IMG/VR virus record: IMGVR_UViG_3300008262_004787
Coordinates: 1 to 64,000 of that record
Strand: one strand, 5' to 3'
Source of the DNA: a virus
DNA length: 64,000 bases
Made by a program: the position numbers and the translations under genes. This document shows positions 47,328 through 55,419 of this stretch, piece after piece; positions within the stretch are counted from its first letter, which is position 1, and the number at the start of each line of letters is the position of its first letter. The notes below the pieces were generated by a model. That model was not told the origin of the DNA. It made no database searches and was given only the letters and a program-made list of their open reading frames with translations.

Positions 47328-48181
47328 TACATTAATTTGGATAATGTTTTAAGTGTGTCTTTATATTCTTCTTGATAATCACGAGTCCATCGGTACAATC
47401 CAAGAAGTAATTGTGCTCCCTTTTCCGTGGTATGTGCCTTTAACATCAAAGCCTCCAAGGATTCGTTCAATCTGTCTCCCCACTTCTTCGCGTAACCCAA
47501 CCAATGGTAATGTGCTTTAAAATCGTGTTGTACGAAACGTAGAGATACTTCAGCTTCACCTAAGAATGAGGCATATGCATGAAGTGACGCACTAATGGGA
47601 CGGCCTGATGCTTTGTGTCCAACAGCAGCTTGTGCTGTGTCATCATAACTATTCACAATAGAGTGATGTAGTTCTTCAACTGGATTTAAGACAAATTCAT
47701 TATTGTGATGTAACATATCGAATACTTCTGGTGTACATCCCTTTCCAAATCCTAGTGCTGTAAATTTCCAATGAATCATTTCGTGATACATGTTTCGAAC
47801 CGTAACCACTGCATCACCAGGAAGAGGAGCCATAACAATCCAAGAATTTGGATATTCAACTGCCGCCAACTGACATGAGAATTCGTTCCTATCGGCTGCA
47901 AGTTCGATTGGAGTGAATACATCCACTAAATTTGTTATGGTATTCCATATAGTAGGTACTGCTCGTGGAGCAATTTGTGCCAATGTATTTAAGTGAGAAT
48001 CGTTATTGGCAAATGAGGTGGGTAATGTAGATGGATTAAAAGAATGAACATACATACCAGAAACTTTCTTATATGGAAATTCTTTTTTAACAAATCCCTT
48101 TTGCAACTTAATTTGTTTAAACACCTCTACATCATAACCATCGGGTTGTGCTTGGATAACCCTACTATAATCTATTGTCAT
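47327..48181 (-). CDS. HExxH protein, paralogue of the 1673-2512 gene
   Basis: A 284-aa paralogue with D-Y-S-R-V-I-Q-A-Q-P-D-G-Y-D-V at the start, H133-E134-x-x-H137 in Y-H-E-M-I-H-W-K-F-T-A-L-G-F-G, and R-P-I-S-A-S-L-H-A-Y-A-S-F-L-G with H201, at nearly the same positions as in the first copy (137-141 and 201). Like it, this fits the AKG-HExxH peptide-hydroxylase group. Between motifs the copies diverge (E-E-L-H-H-S-I-V here, E-L-C-W-S-I-V there). The ATG overlaps the DUF2452-like stop by ATGA, excluding the 5 upstream codons. Retention of two copies 45 kb apart suggests two targets. Confidence 0.65.
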   Translation of the reverse strand: MTIDYSRVIQAQPDGYDVEVFKQIKLQKGFVKKEFPYKKVSGMYVHSFNPSTLPTSFANNDSHLNTLAQIAPRAVPTIWNTITNLVDVFTPIELAADRNEFSCQLAAVEYPNSWIVMAPLPGDAVVTVRNMYHEMIHWKFTALGFGKGCTPEVFDMLHHNNEFVLNPVEELHHSIVNSYDDTAQAAVGHKASGRPISASLHAYASFLGEAEVSLRFVQHDFKAHYHWLGYAKKWGDRLNESLEALMLKAHTTEKGAQLLLGLYRWTRDYQEEYKDTLKTLSKLM

Positions 48182-48552
48182 AAAACCTCTTCCCATGCAT
48201 ACTGGGCGTTTAATTTAAAGGTACCGACATATCCACCCCAGAACGCTTGAGCAGGATTTACCAGTGATATAAAAGCAGATCCATTTTGCTTCTTATATAG
48301 ATAGTAAGTATCCCCAATATTCGGCTTAAAACTTATTGAACTTTCATACAACATTTTATTGATAGAATATTCTCGTACCAACTTTTCATAATCCCGTACA
48401 ACAACATCATACCGTTCTTTAAAATAATGTTTAAACGTGGGAGACACTTCTGCTTTCCAAGTATCAACATCAACTGGATGAATTGTTGCTGGTGCGTTAG
48501 GTGTGATTCCATACGTTAATGCGTTTGGATTTTTATTTTCATCATCGTTCAT
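48178..48552 (-). CDS. DUF2452-like protein
   Basis: A 124-aa protein with an acidic start, N-P-N-A-L-T-Y-G, then V-R-E-Y-S-I-N-K-M-L-Y-E-S-S-I-S-F-K-P-N-I-G-D-T-Y-Y-L-Y and a following G-S-A-F-I-S-L-V-N-P. The F-x-P-x-x-G-x-x-Y-x-L-Y ... L-S-L-V-x-P stretch is the DUF2452 signature. Function unknown. It overlaps both the Mom-like and HExxH genes by 4 bp. Confidence 0.6.
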   Translation of the reverse strand: MNDDENKNPNALTYGITPNAPATIHPVDVDTWKAEVSPTFKHYFKERYDVVVRDYEKLVREYSINKMLYESSISFKPNIGDTYYLYKKQNGSAFISLVNPAQAFWGGYVGTFKLNAQYAWEEVL

Positions 48553-49133
48553 AATGCGTAGGTATAGATGTGTTTTGGTTTGGTTTTTATTACCTGTACG
48601 CCTGGGTCACCACGTTTGTATCTGTTATTGATTTCCACCCCGTATGGTCTATCCACCATAGTAAGTGTGCGAACGTGGAACGATTTTCCGTCTACCATCA
48701 ATGTAGTTCCTGGCGCAGTCATACCTTCGTATTTAAAGTTTGCTGCTTTATAAATAATACCTTTGTGTCCTTGCTGTTCGTCTGCATAGCTGACTACGAA
48801 TTTCCACTCACTATTTTTTCGTAACCATTTTAATGTCCTACCTACAAAAAAACTTTCAGCGTTCTTTGGCGTGTCATCAATTAAACATAATCTACGAAGT
48901 TCTAAACATTTGTCAGGATCGGTGGGATAATATTTCTGTGCCGCAGAAGCACCTGCTGGACGGGTATAAACGCAAACACCCACCAATTCTGGCAGGAATG
49001 TTCCTTCACGAAATAATCCAAATGTTTCTTTTTCTTGTATATTCACATAATCTGAATAATGCCAACGACGAAGAAAATTTCTAACTGTTTCCGAAAAACT
49101 GATATGCTCTACAAAATAGTTTTCTAATGCCAT
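48549..49133 (-). CDS. Mom-like DNA-modification acyltransferase, short form
   Basis: A 194-aa GNAT-fold protein: R-R-W-H-Y-S-D-Y, L-V-G-V-C-V-Y-T-R-P, C-L-E-L-R-R-L-C-L-I-D-D-T-P-K-N-A-E-S-F-F and F-V-V-S-Y-A-D-E-Q-Q-G-H-K-G-I-I-Y-K-A-A-N-F. These are the Mom-family core motifs (L-x-R-L-x-(L/I), V-S-Y-A-D-x-x-x-G-H-x-G-x-x-Y-x-A-x-N-F). Size is close to Mu Mom (about 240). It starts after a good GAGGTG site. With the long form at 40860 it makes two Mom-type genes in one phage; presumably for DNA hypermodification against host restriction. Confidence 0.75.
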   Translation of the reverse strand: MALENYFVEHISFSETVRNFLRRWHYSDYVNIQEKETFGLFREGTFLPELVGVCVYTRPAGASAAQKYYPTDPDKCLELRRLCLIDDTPKNAESFFVGRTLKWLRKNSEWKFVVSYADEQQGHKGIIYKAANFKYEGMTAPGTTLMVDGKSFHVRTLTMVDRPYGVEINNRYKRGDPGVQVIKTKPKHIYTYAL

Positions 49134-49147
49134 AATCACCTCATAGT

Positions 49148-49263
49148 GGCGGTGGGGGATTCGAACCCCACATAGGTTTCCCTAAGTCCTTGGCTAGCGT
49201 AGTAAAAGATATAACGAGTAGCGAGCCCAATTTACTACCGTCGTCCCGACCGACTGCACCGCC
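49148..49263 (-). tRNA. tRNA-like gene with enlarged anticodon region, 116 nt
   Basis: On the minus strand the ends G-G-C-G-G-T-G and C-A-C-C-G-C-C pair perfectly over 7 bp. G-T-C-G/C-G-A-C with a 7-nt loop forms a D-arm, and a G-T-T-C-G-A-A-T-C T-loop closes a G-rich T-stem. Between them G-T-A-G-T pairs with A-C-T-A-C (extendable by three A-T pairs) as an anticodon-type stem, but the enclosed loop is about 30 nt instead of 7. A T-A-G-G-GAAA-C-C-T-A hairpin (variable-arm type) precedes the T-arm. It is 20-30 nt longer than a Ser/Leu tRNA, and the anticodon cannot be assigned. An insertion in the anticodon loop, a tRNA pseudogene or a tRNA-like regulatory RNA are all possible. No 3' CCA is encoded. 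Confidence 0.6.
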
Positions 49264-49269
49264 TGTATT

Positions 49270-50370
49270 TTAAAAGTCTCCCAATTCTCTAATACCGACT
49301 CCCACTGGGAAGATGGGTATACCATCTCTGGATAATTCTTGATACCTCACAGTCACATATAGACCAATCAGTTTAGAGCGGTTCTTGTAAAGTTCTCTAC
49401 GATTTTCTTGTGATCCCTCCGGACGGCAATTAAAATGCTGTCCATCATCGGTTTCGAGAATAAATATGGCGAGATTCTTATCGCTTCCATCACCGTCAAT
49501 AATATCAACAATACGATATTCAGCATCAATAAAATCCTTTAATTTAAGTAGTGAATATGACCGTTTTCCAATTTCATACTGCATATCTGGATTTCGAATC
49601 ATCGTTCCTTCAAACCCATCACGAGTGAATGACTTATGCCAGACCAACACATCCGCCTCATTGAAAGCTTCCCACGTAGGAACACGAACAACGTTGGGGG
49701 GAGCATCGTGGAGAATATCATGAATAATCTGCTGACGTTTCGCATAAGGAAGTTCACTATCCACAATATCATATACGTGATATAAAAGATTTGGTGACAA
49801 TTCTGGACGATATTTCTTGATTGCCGTCATACTCTCCTGCAACAGTACGTTGTTCGGCAACATCAGCTCACCATCAAGAATAAACCCGCCTGCATCAAAC
49901 TTCAAGTGCTGAATCACTTCGGGAATCACTTCCTTGTTTCCCCGACTCCAGCCGTTCTCACCATCGAACAGCATTCGCATCCCGTTCAACTTGGGCTGAA
50001 CGTAAACAGGAAATTCCACCTTTCCTTTATGGTCAGAGAACTTATGGGCGAGCATCGGCATTGGACGAACATCTTTCCGTTCACCCTTTGCACGGAATCC
50101 CTTGTCACGTTGCTTCTTGATAACGGCATCATACTCAAAGTCTGCCTGCTCTTGGGAATTTCGTTCATTTGCACGACCAACGTTCGTGGGAGCAGCAAAG
50201 TATGGTTCGGAGGTCTGACGTTTCGTTTCACGACCAGTCTTACTAATCTGGTACCATTCAGTCTGCGTGTAATAGTCTGCACCGTCCTTGACGATGTGTA
50301 AACGCCAGAACTTTTCACCACCATTCTTGTTTTCGGAAATTAACCATTCACTTGACTTGACGATTTTCAT
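49270..50370 (-). CDS. ATP-dependent DNA ligase with N-terminal WGR-like domain
   Basis: A 366-aa ligase. V-Q-P-K-L-N-G-M-R is motif I (KxNG, nucleophilic Lys), G-F-I-L-D-G-E-L motif III, G-F-E-G-T-M-I-R motif IV, and L-L-K-L-K-D-F motif V; a C-terminal OB-fold stretch ends in R-Y-Q-E-L-S. Residues 1-60 resemble a WGR-like domain (F-W-R-L-H-I-V-K-D-G...Y-Q-I-S-K-T-G-R-E). The ATG overlaps the stop of the 27-aa ORF (ATGA), which argues against the 25-codon longer frame. Seals nicks in replication and repair. Confidence 0.9.
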   Translation of the reverse strand: MKIVKSSEWLISENKNGGEKFWRLHIVKDGADYYTQTEWYQISKTGRETKRQTSEPYFAAPTNVGRANERNSQEQADFEYDAVIKKQRDKGFRAKGERKDVRPMPMLAHKFSDHKGKVEFPVYVQPKLNGMRMLFDGENGWSRGNKEVIPEVIQHLKFDAGGFILDGELMLPNNVLLQESMTAIKKYRPELSPNLLYHVYDIVDSELPYAKRQQIIHDILHDAPPNVVRVPTWEAFNEADVLVWHKSFTRDGFEGTMIRNPDMQYEIGKRSYSLLKLKDFIDAEYRIVDIIDGDGSDKNLAIFILETDDGQHFNCRPEGSQENRRELYKNRSKLIGLYVTVRYQELSRDGIPIFPVGVGIRELGDF

Positions 50371-50450
50371 TTGATAACCCTGTCGAGGATGAACATAATG
50401 ATTAAAGAAATCAGAAACAACTTTGCACCGAATAACCAGTCCCATGTCAT
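50367..50450 (-). CDS. Tiny membrane protein, 27 aa
   Basis: A 27-codon ORF: M-T-W-D-W-L-F-G-A-K then a hydrophobic stretch L-F-L-I-S-L-I-I-M-F-I-L and the end D-R-V-I-K. It is linked by ATGA overlaps to the 40-aa ORF upstream and to the ligase downstream, a perfect chain of three. A single-pass membrane peptide; function unknown. Confidence 0.5.
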   Translation of the reverse strand: MTWDWLFGAKLFLISLIIMFILDRVIK

Positions 50451-50569
50451 GAAATATCCCTCTCCGAATCCATCTTCATAATAGCATAACTGATATGGGC
50501 ATATATTGCACTAATCAACACGAAGATTGCGAACAATCCCACAATGATAACACTGGTTTTGAATAGCAT
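50447..50569 (-). CDS. Small membrane protein, 40 aa
   Basis: A 40-codon ORF starting M-L-F-K-T-S-V-I-I-V-G-L-F-A-I-F-V-L-I-S-A-I-Y-A with a strong ribosome binding site (GGAG, 8 nt). One membrane helix then a short charged tail (K-M-D-S-E-R-D-I-S). First gene after the promoter at 50600-50628, coupled to the 27-aa peptide and ligase. No family recognised. Confidence 0.55.
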   Translation of the reverse strand: MLFKTSVIIVGLFAIFVLISAIYAHISYAIMKMDSERDIS

Positions 50570-50588
50570 GTTAATCTCCAAGGAATAG

Positions 50589-50628
50589 GGGATGTATGAA
50601 ATATATCACACATCCCACAAAATGTCAA
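50589..50628 (-). promoter_or_regulatory. Sigma-70-like promoter overlapping a hairpin
   Basis: On the minus strand TTGACA (50623-50628), exactly 17 bp, TATATT (50600-50605). GGGATGT (50589-50595) and ACATCCC (50610-50616) form a 7-bp stem spanning the -10, so the element can form a hairpin in read-through RNA and acts as a promoter in DNA. It drives the small membrane ORFs, ligase and beyond. Confidence 0.75.
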
Positions 50629-50643
50629 GTCCTTTATTAAATA

Positions 50644-51906
50644 CTATTTAAGAACTTCTAACTTAGGTTTAGTATTTTCTAATTTATAAGTACCCAAAAT
50701 TTCTTCACCCAAACTAATATCTTTTAATGCTTTTCCTGTGTTGGAATCCACGTTACCATTTTCTTCTGCGGTGTTCATATACACATAGGGATTAGCTAAG
50801 TTAAAACAACCGTCTTTATGTAACTTGAACCAATAGAAATTTTCTTTGGTATTTTCATACGATTTCAGAATAATATTCTGCACGTATGTTGGCAATGCAT
50901 TAAATTCTTTTGGGGTTACACCATATGTACCACTTTCACCCGTCCATTTTGGAAATACTTCTTCACCTTTTTTAATATCACAGAGAGCAAACGTCCCGAT
51001 ACCATGAATTGGACTTGGCGCTGTATCGGTTTTGATACAGTCTCGTACATACTCGTATGCTGTCTTTTTCACTTCATTTACATTGACAAACGTATCGGTG
51101 TGATTGTGATTATATTGGGTGTTAGTTACGATAACAGTGTTGGACACCAATTTTTGATCTTTGGGATCAACCAAGTTTAATTTGATAGCGTGTCTGTCCT
51201 CACCGATTTCCGTATTATTTCCTACTTCCATTCCATTAAAATAATGCCGCTGCCAATCCTTGTTATGCTTTCCAGCTTTTTTATCTGCACTGAATTGCAT
51301 ACGTGAATTATTATACGTATGAAATTTTTCATACAACTCAGGATTTTCATCCAAATGTTTGATTTCAAAATCAAACGTTTCCGCATAATTGTGTGGAATT
51401 GGTTGAATGAAACAGATGGGGTCACCCTTTTTAAACTTTACAATTTTATTTATTTCTGTAACACGCCAGTTCATTGTAAATGTGTAGTTTAACCAATCTG
51501 TTTCAACTACACCCTCCAAAGGATGTGCCCCATCAATAAAGAAATTCGGTGCACCACGAACCAACATATTAACTTTTTCGTTTGTTTTAACTAAGAAATC
51601 AAATTCAAACGTGATAACTCCGCCAACAAAATGACACTTCACCCACTGATTTGATACGTTATATTCTGGGTCCAACCAAAAGTGCATAGAACGTTTGTCT
51701 TGTCCACCAAACCAAACAGCACTGATGTCACACGGACATTCAATAACCCATCCGTTTTGATTTGCGATAGTCATTGGAAGGCATCGGTACATATGCTTAT
51801 ACTCGTCCATCCACGTTCTTTTTGGTGATGCAGAACGAACGTTCCACCCAGGGATTAACTTATTTCTTTGATTTCTATAAAACGTAATCTTGTTTGGTCG
51901 TTCCAT
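50644..51906 (-). CDS. DUF6065-SET domain fusion protein
   Basis: A 420-aa two-domain protein. The N-terminal 240 residues fit DUF6065: Y-R-C-L-P-M-T-I-A-N-Q-N-G-W-V-I, then G-V-V-E-T-D-W-L-N-Y-T-F-T-M-N-W-R and F-K-K-G-D-P-I-C-F-I. The last 120 residues read as a SET domain: H-G-I-G-T-F-A-L-C-D-I-K-K-G-E-E-V (SET-N G-x-G-x-F/V-A) and V-Y-M-N-T-A-E-E-N-G-N-V-D (a degenerate N-H-S region) followed by G-E-E-I-L-G-T-Y. SET proteins are protein-lysine methyltransferases; DUF6065 has no known function. It ends just before a promoter. Confidence 0.7.
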   Translation of the reverse strand: MERPNKITFYRNQRNKLIPGWNVRSASPKRTWMDEYKHMYRCLPMTIANQNGWVIECPCDISAVWFGGQDKRSMHFWLDPEYNVSNQWVKCHFVGGVITFEFDFLVKTNEKVNMLVRGAPNFFIDGAHPLEGVVETDWLNYTFTMNWRVTEINKIVKFKKGDPICFIQPIPHNYAETFDFEIKHLDENPELYEKFHTYNNSRMQFSADKKAGKHNKDWQRHYFNGMEVGNNTEIGEDRHAIKLNLVDPKDQKLVSNTVIVTNTQYNHNHTDTFVNVNEVKKTAYEYVRDCIKTDTAPSPIHGIGTFALCDIKKGEEVFPKWTGESGTYGVTPKEFNALPTYVQNIILKSYENTKENFYWFKLHKDGCFNLANPYVYMNTAEENGNVDSNTGKALKDISLGEEILGTYKLENTKPKLEVLK

Positions 51907-51915
51907 AATAACCTC

Positions 51916-54438
51916 TTAGAATGAAAAGAATTCATCTGCTTTTTGATTGACATCAGTAGGAAGAAGTCCCCATCCTAATGCACTGTAAAAATCTTCTAGT
52001 TTTGTTTTTAATTCGTTCACAAACAATGCCTCGTAATCAATATACTGCGAAGCGATATCCGTAATTTCCTTCGGGTCATTGTATCCCTTTACGGCAATGG
52101 TTTCTAGATTCCACGGATTTGTTTTGAGATACACATACTTAATCTTTTCACCGTCTGAAATTTTTTCATACTTGTTTTGTATGTTAAAATGACGCAACAT
52201 TCGGTTGTATGTAATACACGCCTTTACGTGTGCGGGAGTTCCCTTCTTAAACTCACCCAATTGTTTACCAGCACCCTTTTCATATTCTGAGATGTTTTTA
52301 ACCGATGTGTTTCTAGCAACGTTGATATAGTTCTCATTATCCAACGCGACACGAAAATCTAATACTTTTTTATCCATATCACCCTTGGTGATGCCACCTA
52401 GTACGTCCTTCAATACCCCATTCATAAACGTACGGAATGCCGGCGGAAATGTTGACCGTACTACATCCAATCCCTTAATCTTGATTTTATTATCAACATC
52501 TAGGTTAGATTCCAAATCATACACCGCGTTCATAGCGTATCGCTTCTTAGCAATCCACACACCCTTACTGGCGACAGACTCACCCTTAATATAGAACCTG
52601 TGCTTATCACAGAAAAACAATTCCTTCGACATTACGTTATAGTAGTCGTTCAACTTGTTTTCCACCGCACGAGCCAATTTAATAGTAAAGTCCTTTGGTT
52701 CTGCGTTTTCTGGTAGTAGTGCTTTGGATGAAAAGTATAACGAGTCGGTATCAATATAGATACAATAATCCTTATCGTCTTTCAGTCTGTCGTTATACAA
52801 ATTATTTGCAAACTCTGCACTATTCTTAATAACATCTTGGCCCGTTGCTGTAACGGCCAATGCGTTGTCAATGTCAAAGAAACGGAAGATAGGAAGTCCA
52901 AGAACACCATACAAGGAATTCAAGAAAATCTTCTGAATGTGTTGACGACGATCGTAATAGTCTGCCAACTCTGCGTTACCTTCGTTCTTATACTTCTTCA
53001 TCAAATTCTTATATTCTACTCGTTCTGCGAACCAACGGTCAAGTACTTCTGGAATAATACCCGTCTTGTTAGCATCATACAATACACCATTAGAACTGAT
53101 GTACATATTTGCCGTGTTCATAAACTTAATAAAGTTTTCACGAGGCAAACGAGTAATCGCGTCCGTGTCCTTATCACGTACCAGATAGATATCAATTTCA
53201 CCCTTACGGTGCTTCTCAACGTCCCAATTCGTCACAAACCCGCGTTTAGTCTCTGGACTAATATTGAGACTCATAATGATACTTGGGTATAGTGATTGCA
53301 AGTCGAGTGAATAAATCCAATCGTACAAACCTGGTACAGGAGGTTTCACGTATGCACCAGAGAATCCTTCATCATTGTTCTCTACACGGTCATTCATCAA
53401 CTGCCGACCATCGGCAGGCTTGTTGCTTACCACCAATCCCTTGCGGTGTAGATAGGTAATGATTGTTCCTTCGAGGAACTTGGAGCTGTAACAATAATCT
53501 TCGTATTGTACATGACCAACGTGACAAATACCACGAACCAACTCAATCAACTTCATTTTCTTGTCAATTTCCACGATGATACGTACGTCTTGCACGTTAT
53601 AATCAATAAACTTATCAAGGTCATTTTCAAACAGGTCATCAAGTGACCCTTCGTATTCTACCTTACCCATACCAACTTCAATACGACCAATCGTATCCAG
53701 ACGGTAGTTTTGCTGTTGTCCGTAGGTGAACTTCTTATAAAGGTCAAGATAATCCAGTGATGTCACACCGGCAATCATCCACTTCTTTCGAAACTTGGAA
53801 TACTTCAACTTTCCAATAGGGGACAGTCGGTTTGCAATACCGTTTCCACACTGTTGCTTTAACCGATTGTAAAGATAAGGTACGTCAAAATAATCACTAT
53901 TCCATCCCGTAATAATAGTGGGACCGATAGCTTCATATACATCAATGAACTTGTAAAGTAAGTCTAGTTCGTTATCAAAGAAGTACGTGTCAATATCACC
54001 CTTCTTATAGTTTTGTCTAGACCCTGTTTTGTCTAGTACCAATACCGTATATTCCTTCGTGACATTATCATAAAGGGTAACGGCGGTAACTTCATTGTTC
54101 GGGTTTTCAATATTCGGAATACCATTTTCCATTGACACCTCAATGTCAAAGAAAATAACTTTGTGACCCTTTGATGGTTCGTCACTATCCAAATATAAAT
54201 CTGTGATTACACGAGTTTCACGGGGAATATCACTTTCAAATAAGGTTGGGTCATCCCACTTATACATCTTGGTTTTACTAACACGAACACCTGTCATACT
54301 CAACTTAGACCCATTACGGTCAGCCTTATATGCATAATCAAACTGTGAAAACGGCAACGTGGTATAGCCTTCCTGGTCATCCCAGAGATGTACTATACCA
54401 CGACCTTCACCATCTTCAATAAAAATATTCTGATACAT
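51916..54438 (-). CDS. 43: Family B DNA polymerase (T4 gp43-like)
   Basis: An 840-aa polymerase with 3'-5' exonuclease motifs I-F-F-D-I-E-V (ExoI D-I-E), I-I-T-G-W-N-S-D-Y-F-D (ExoII) and Y-N-V-Q-D-V-R (ExoIII), and polymerase motifs D-L-Q-S-L-Y-P-S-I-I (motif A), K-I-F-L-N-S-L-Y-G (motif B) and Y-I-D-T-D-S-L-Y (motif C). All catalytic acids are present, so the enzyme should be active and proofreading. I start at MYQNIF because AAGGAG lies nine bases upstream; the frame is open 19 codons further, overlapping DUF2061. Works with gp44/62 and gp45 encoded 7-10 kb away. Confidence 0.96.
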   Translation of the reverse strand: MYQNIFIEDGEGRGIVHLWDDQEGYTTLPFSQFDYAYKADRNGSKLSMTGVRVSKTKMYKWDDPTLFESDIPRETRVITDLYLDSDEPSKGHKVIFFDIEVSMENGIPNIENPNNEVTAVTLYDNVTKEYTVLVLDKTGSRQNYKKGDIDTYFFDNELDLLYKFIDVYEAIGPTIITGWNSDYFDVPYLYNRLKQQCGNGIANRLSPIGKLKYSKFRKKWMIAGVTSLDYLDLYKKFTYGQQQNYRLDTIGRIEVGMGKVEYEGSLDDLFENDLDKFIDYNVQDVRIIVEIDKKMKLIELVRGICHVGHVQYEDYCYSSKFLEGTIITYLHRKGLVVSNKPADGRQLMNDRVENNDEGFSGAYVKPPVPGLYDWIYSLDLQSLYPSIIMSLNISPETKRGFVTNWDVEKHRKGEIDIYLVRDKDTDAITRLPRENFIKFMNTANMYISSNGVLYDANKTGIIPEVLDRWFAERVEYKNLMKKYKNEGNAELADYYDRRQHIQKIFLNSLYGVLGLPIFRFFDIDNALAVTATGQDVIKNSAEFANNLYNDRLKDDKDYCIYIDTDSLYFSSKALLPENAEPKDFTIKLARAVENKLNDYYNVMSKELFFCDKHRFYIKGESVASKGVWIAKKRYAMNAVYDLESNLDVDNKIKIKGLDVVRSTFPPAFRTFMNGVLKDVLGGITKGDMDKKVLDFRVALDNENYINVARNTSVKNISEYEKGAGKQLGEFKKGTPAHVKACITYNRMLRHFNIQNKYEKISDGEKIKYVYLKTNPWNLETIAVKGYNDPKEITDIASQYIDYEALFVNELKTKLEDFYSALGWGLLPTDVNQKADEFFSF

Positions 54439-54475
54439 TAACGAGTTCTCCTTGATAGTCTCTCTTAATATATCC

Positions 54476-54694
54476 TTAGTCGGCGTCTTTGTCAACTCCG
54501 AATTTTATCCATCTATACCAAACTCTCTCGTGAATATAATATTGTATTGGTTTCCACAATAATTCTGCTATACCAAACGCAGCACCAACTTTTATAGATC
54601 CACTAACAACCCATATAGTAAAAAATCCAATAGTAGTACTAAGAATTCTATAACTTATTGTTTTTGCTATATGTCGTTTTGGGTGAATCATCAT
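54476..54694 (-). CDS. DUF2061-like membrane protein
   Basis: A 72-aa protein: K-R-H-I-A-K-T-I-S-Y-R-I-L-S-T-T-I-G-F-F-T-I-W-V-V-S-G and A-F-G-I-A-E-L-L-W-K-P-I-Q-Y-Y-I-H-E-R-V-W. The R-x-x-x-K-T-x-x-(W/Y)-R-x-x-(S/A)-T and E-x-x-x-K-x-x-x-Y-x-x-H-E-R-x-W signatures define DUF2061, a two-helix inner-membrane family that in bacteria is often found next to sulfate-assimilation genes. Its ATG overlaps the sulfotransferase-like gene stop. Supports the view of a sulfation module, but function is unknown. Confidence 0.78.
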   Translation of the reverse strand: MMIHPKRHIAKTISYRILSTTIGFFTIWVVSGSIKVGAAFGIAELLWKPIQYYIHERVWYRWIKFGVDKDAD

Positions 54695-55419
54695 ATCACA
54701 TCCTTGTATATAGAACAATATTTGTTCCAGTTTTTATTAAATTCATCTATATTTGTTATTTTAGCTACTAAATTATTATCTATCGTTTTTTGAACTACTT
54801 TGGAATAATTATCTAATTCTGGTAAATCTAAATATTTTAACAATTTTTCTGGATCGTTTACATAATCTTCAATATAAAACACATAATCCGTTAATTGTTT
54901 TATTCTGTGTAATCTGCACAACCACTCAAACCACATAGTAAACATATCTTCGGAAACATATATGCCCGACATCATCTGTCTTTTTTGGTGTATGATATGT
55001 GGATCTCCGTGAAATGTTTTTGTGTACATAGACAAAATAAAACTTAAAAATTGTTGTCGCAAATCTCGTCTTAGTAGGGTTATAGTCTTGTATCTTTGGT
55101 TTTTTATAAATTTATTTATTATGTTATACGACTTACCAACTTTTAAATTAATTATTGGGAGTGGTGTAGTGTCAATTATCTGCTCATACAGTACATACGG
55201 ACTGATTTGTTCATATACCGAATTTTCTCTATGTAATATATTTTCTACACCAGCTTTATATTCAAATATTTCTATACTTTTTTGAAAAATTTCAGGAGTA
55301 GTATTTAATAAATTATCAGCATATTGTTTGTATTCCGGATACTTTATACTCAAACTTTCTAATATCCACGAATGTATTGCAACACTGCTTGCCCTTGGTA
55401 AGCTTATAATGCAGAACAT
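54691..55419 (-). CDS. Sulfotransferase-like protein
   Basis: A 242-aa protein starting M-F-C-I-I-S-L-P-R-A-S-S-V-A (PSB-like loop S-L-P-R-x-S-S), with T-I-T-L-L-R-R-D-L-R-Q-Q-F-L-S-F near residue 113 (the R-x-x-x-x-x-x-S type 3'-phosphate motif) and F-Y-I-E-D-Y-V-N-D-P-E-K-L-L. This order fits the phage/cyanobacterial sulfotransferase group; sequence is very AT-rich (Ile, Asn, Tyr-rich), more so than neighbours, suggesting a separate origin. Starts by TAATG overlap with a 24-aa ORF. Acceptor unknown. Confidence 0.6.
   Translation of the reverse strand: MFCIISLPRASSVAIHSWILESLSIKYPEYKQYADNLLNTTPEIFQKSIEIFEYKAGVENILHRENSVYEQISPYVLYEQIIDTTPLPIINLKVGKSYNIINKFIKNQRYKTITLLRRDLRQQFLSFILSMYTKTFHGDPHIIHQKRQMMSGIYVSEDMFTMWFEWLCRLHRIKQLTDYVFYIEDYVNDPEKLLKYLDLPELDNYSKVVQKTIDNNLVAKITNIDEFNKNWNKYCSIYKDVI

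Noticed and set aside
49148-49263. tmRNA
   Set aside because: Far too short and no tag-reading frame or pseudoknots. Acceptor and T-loop are shared features of any tRNA-like RNA.
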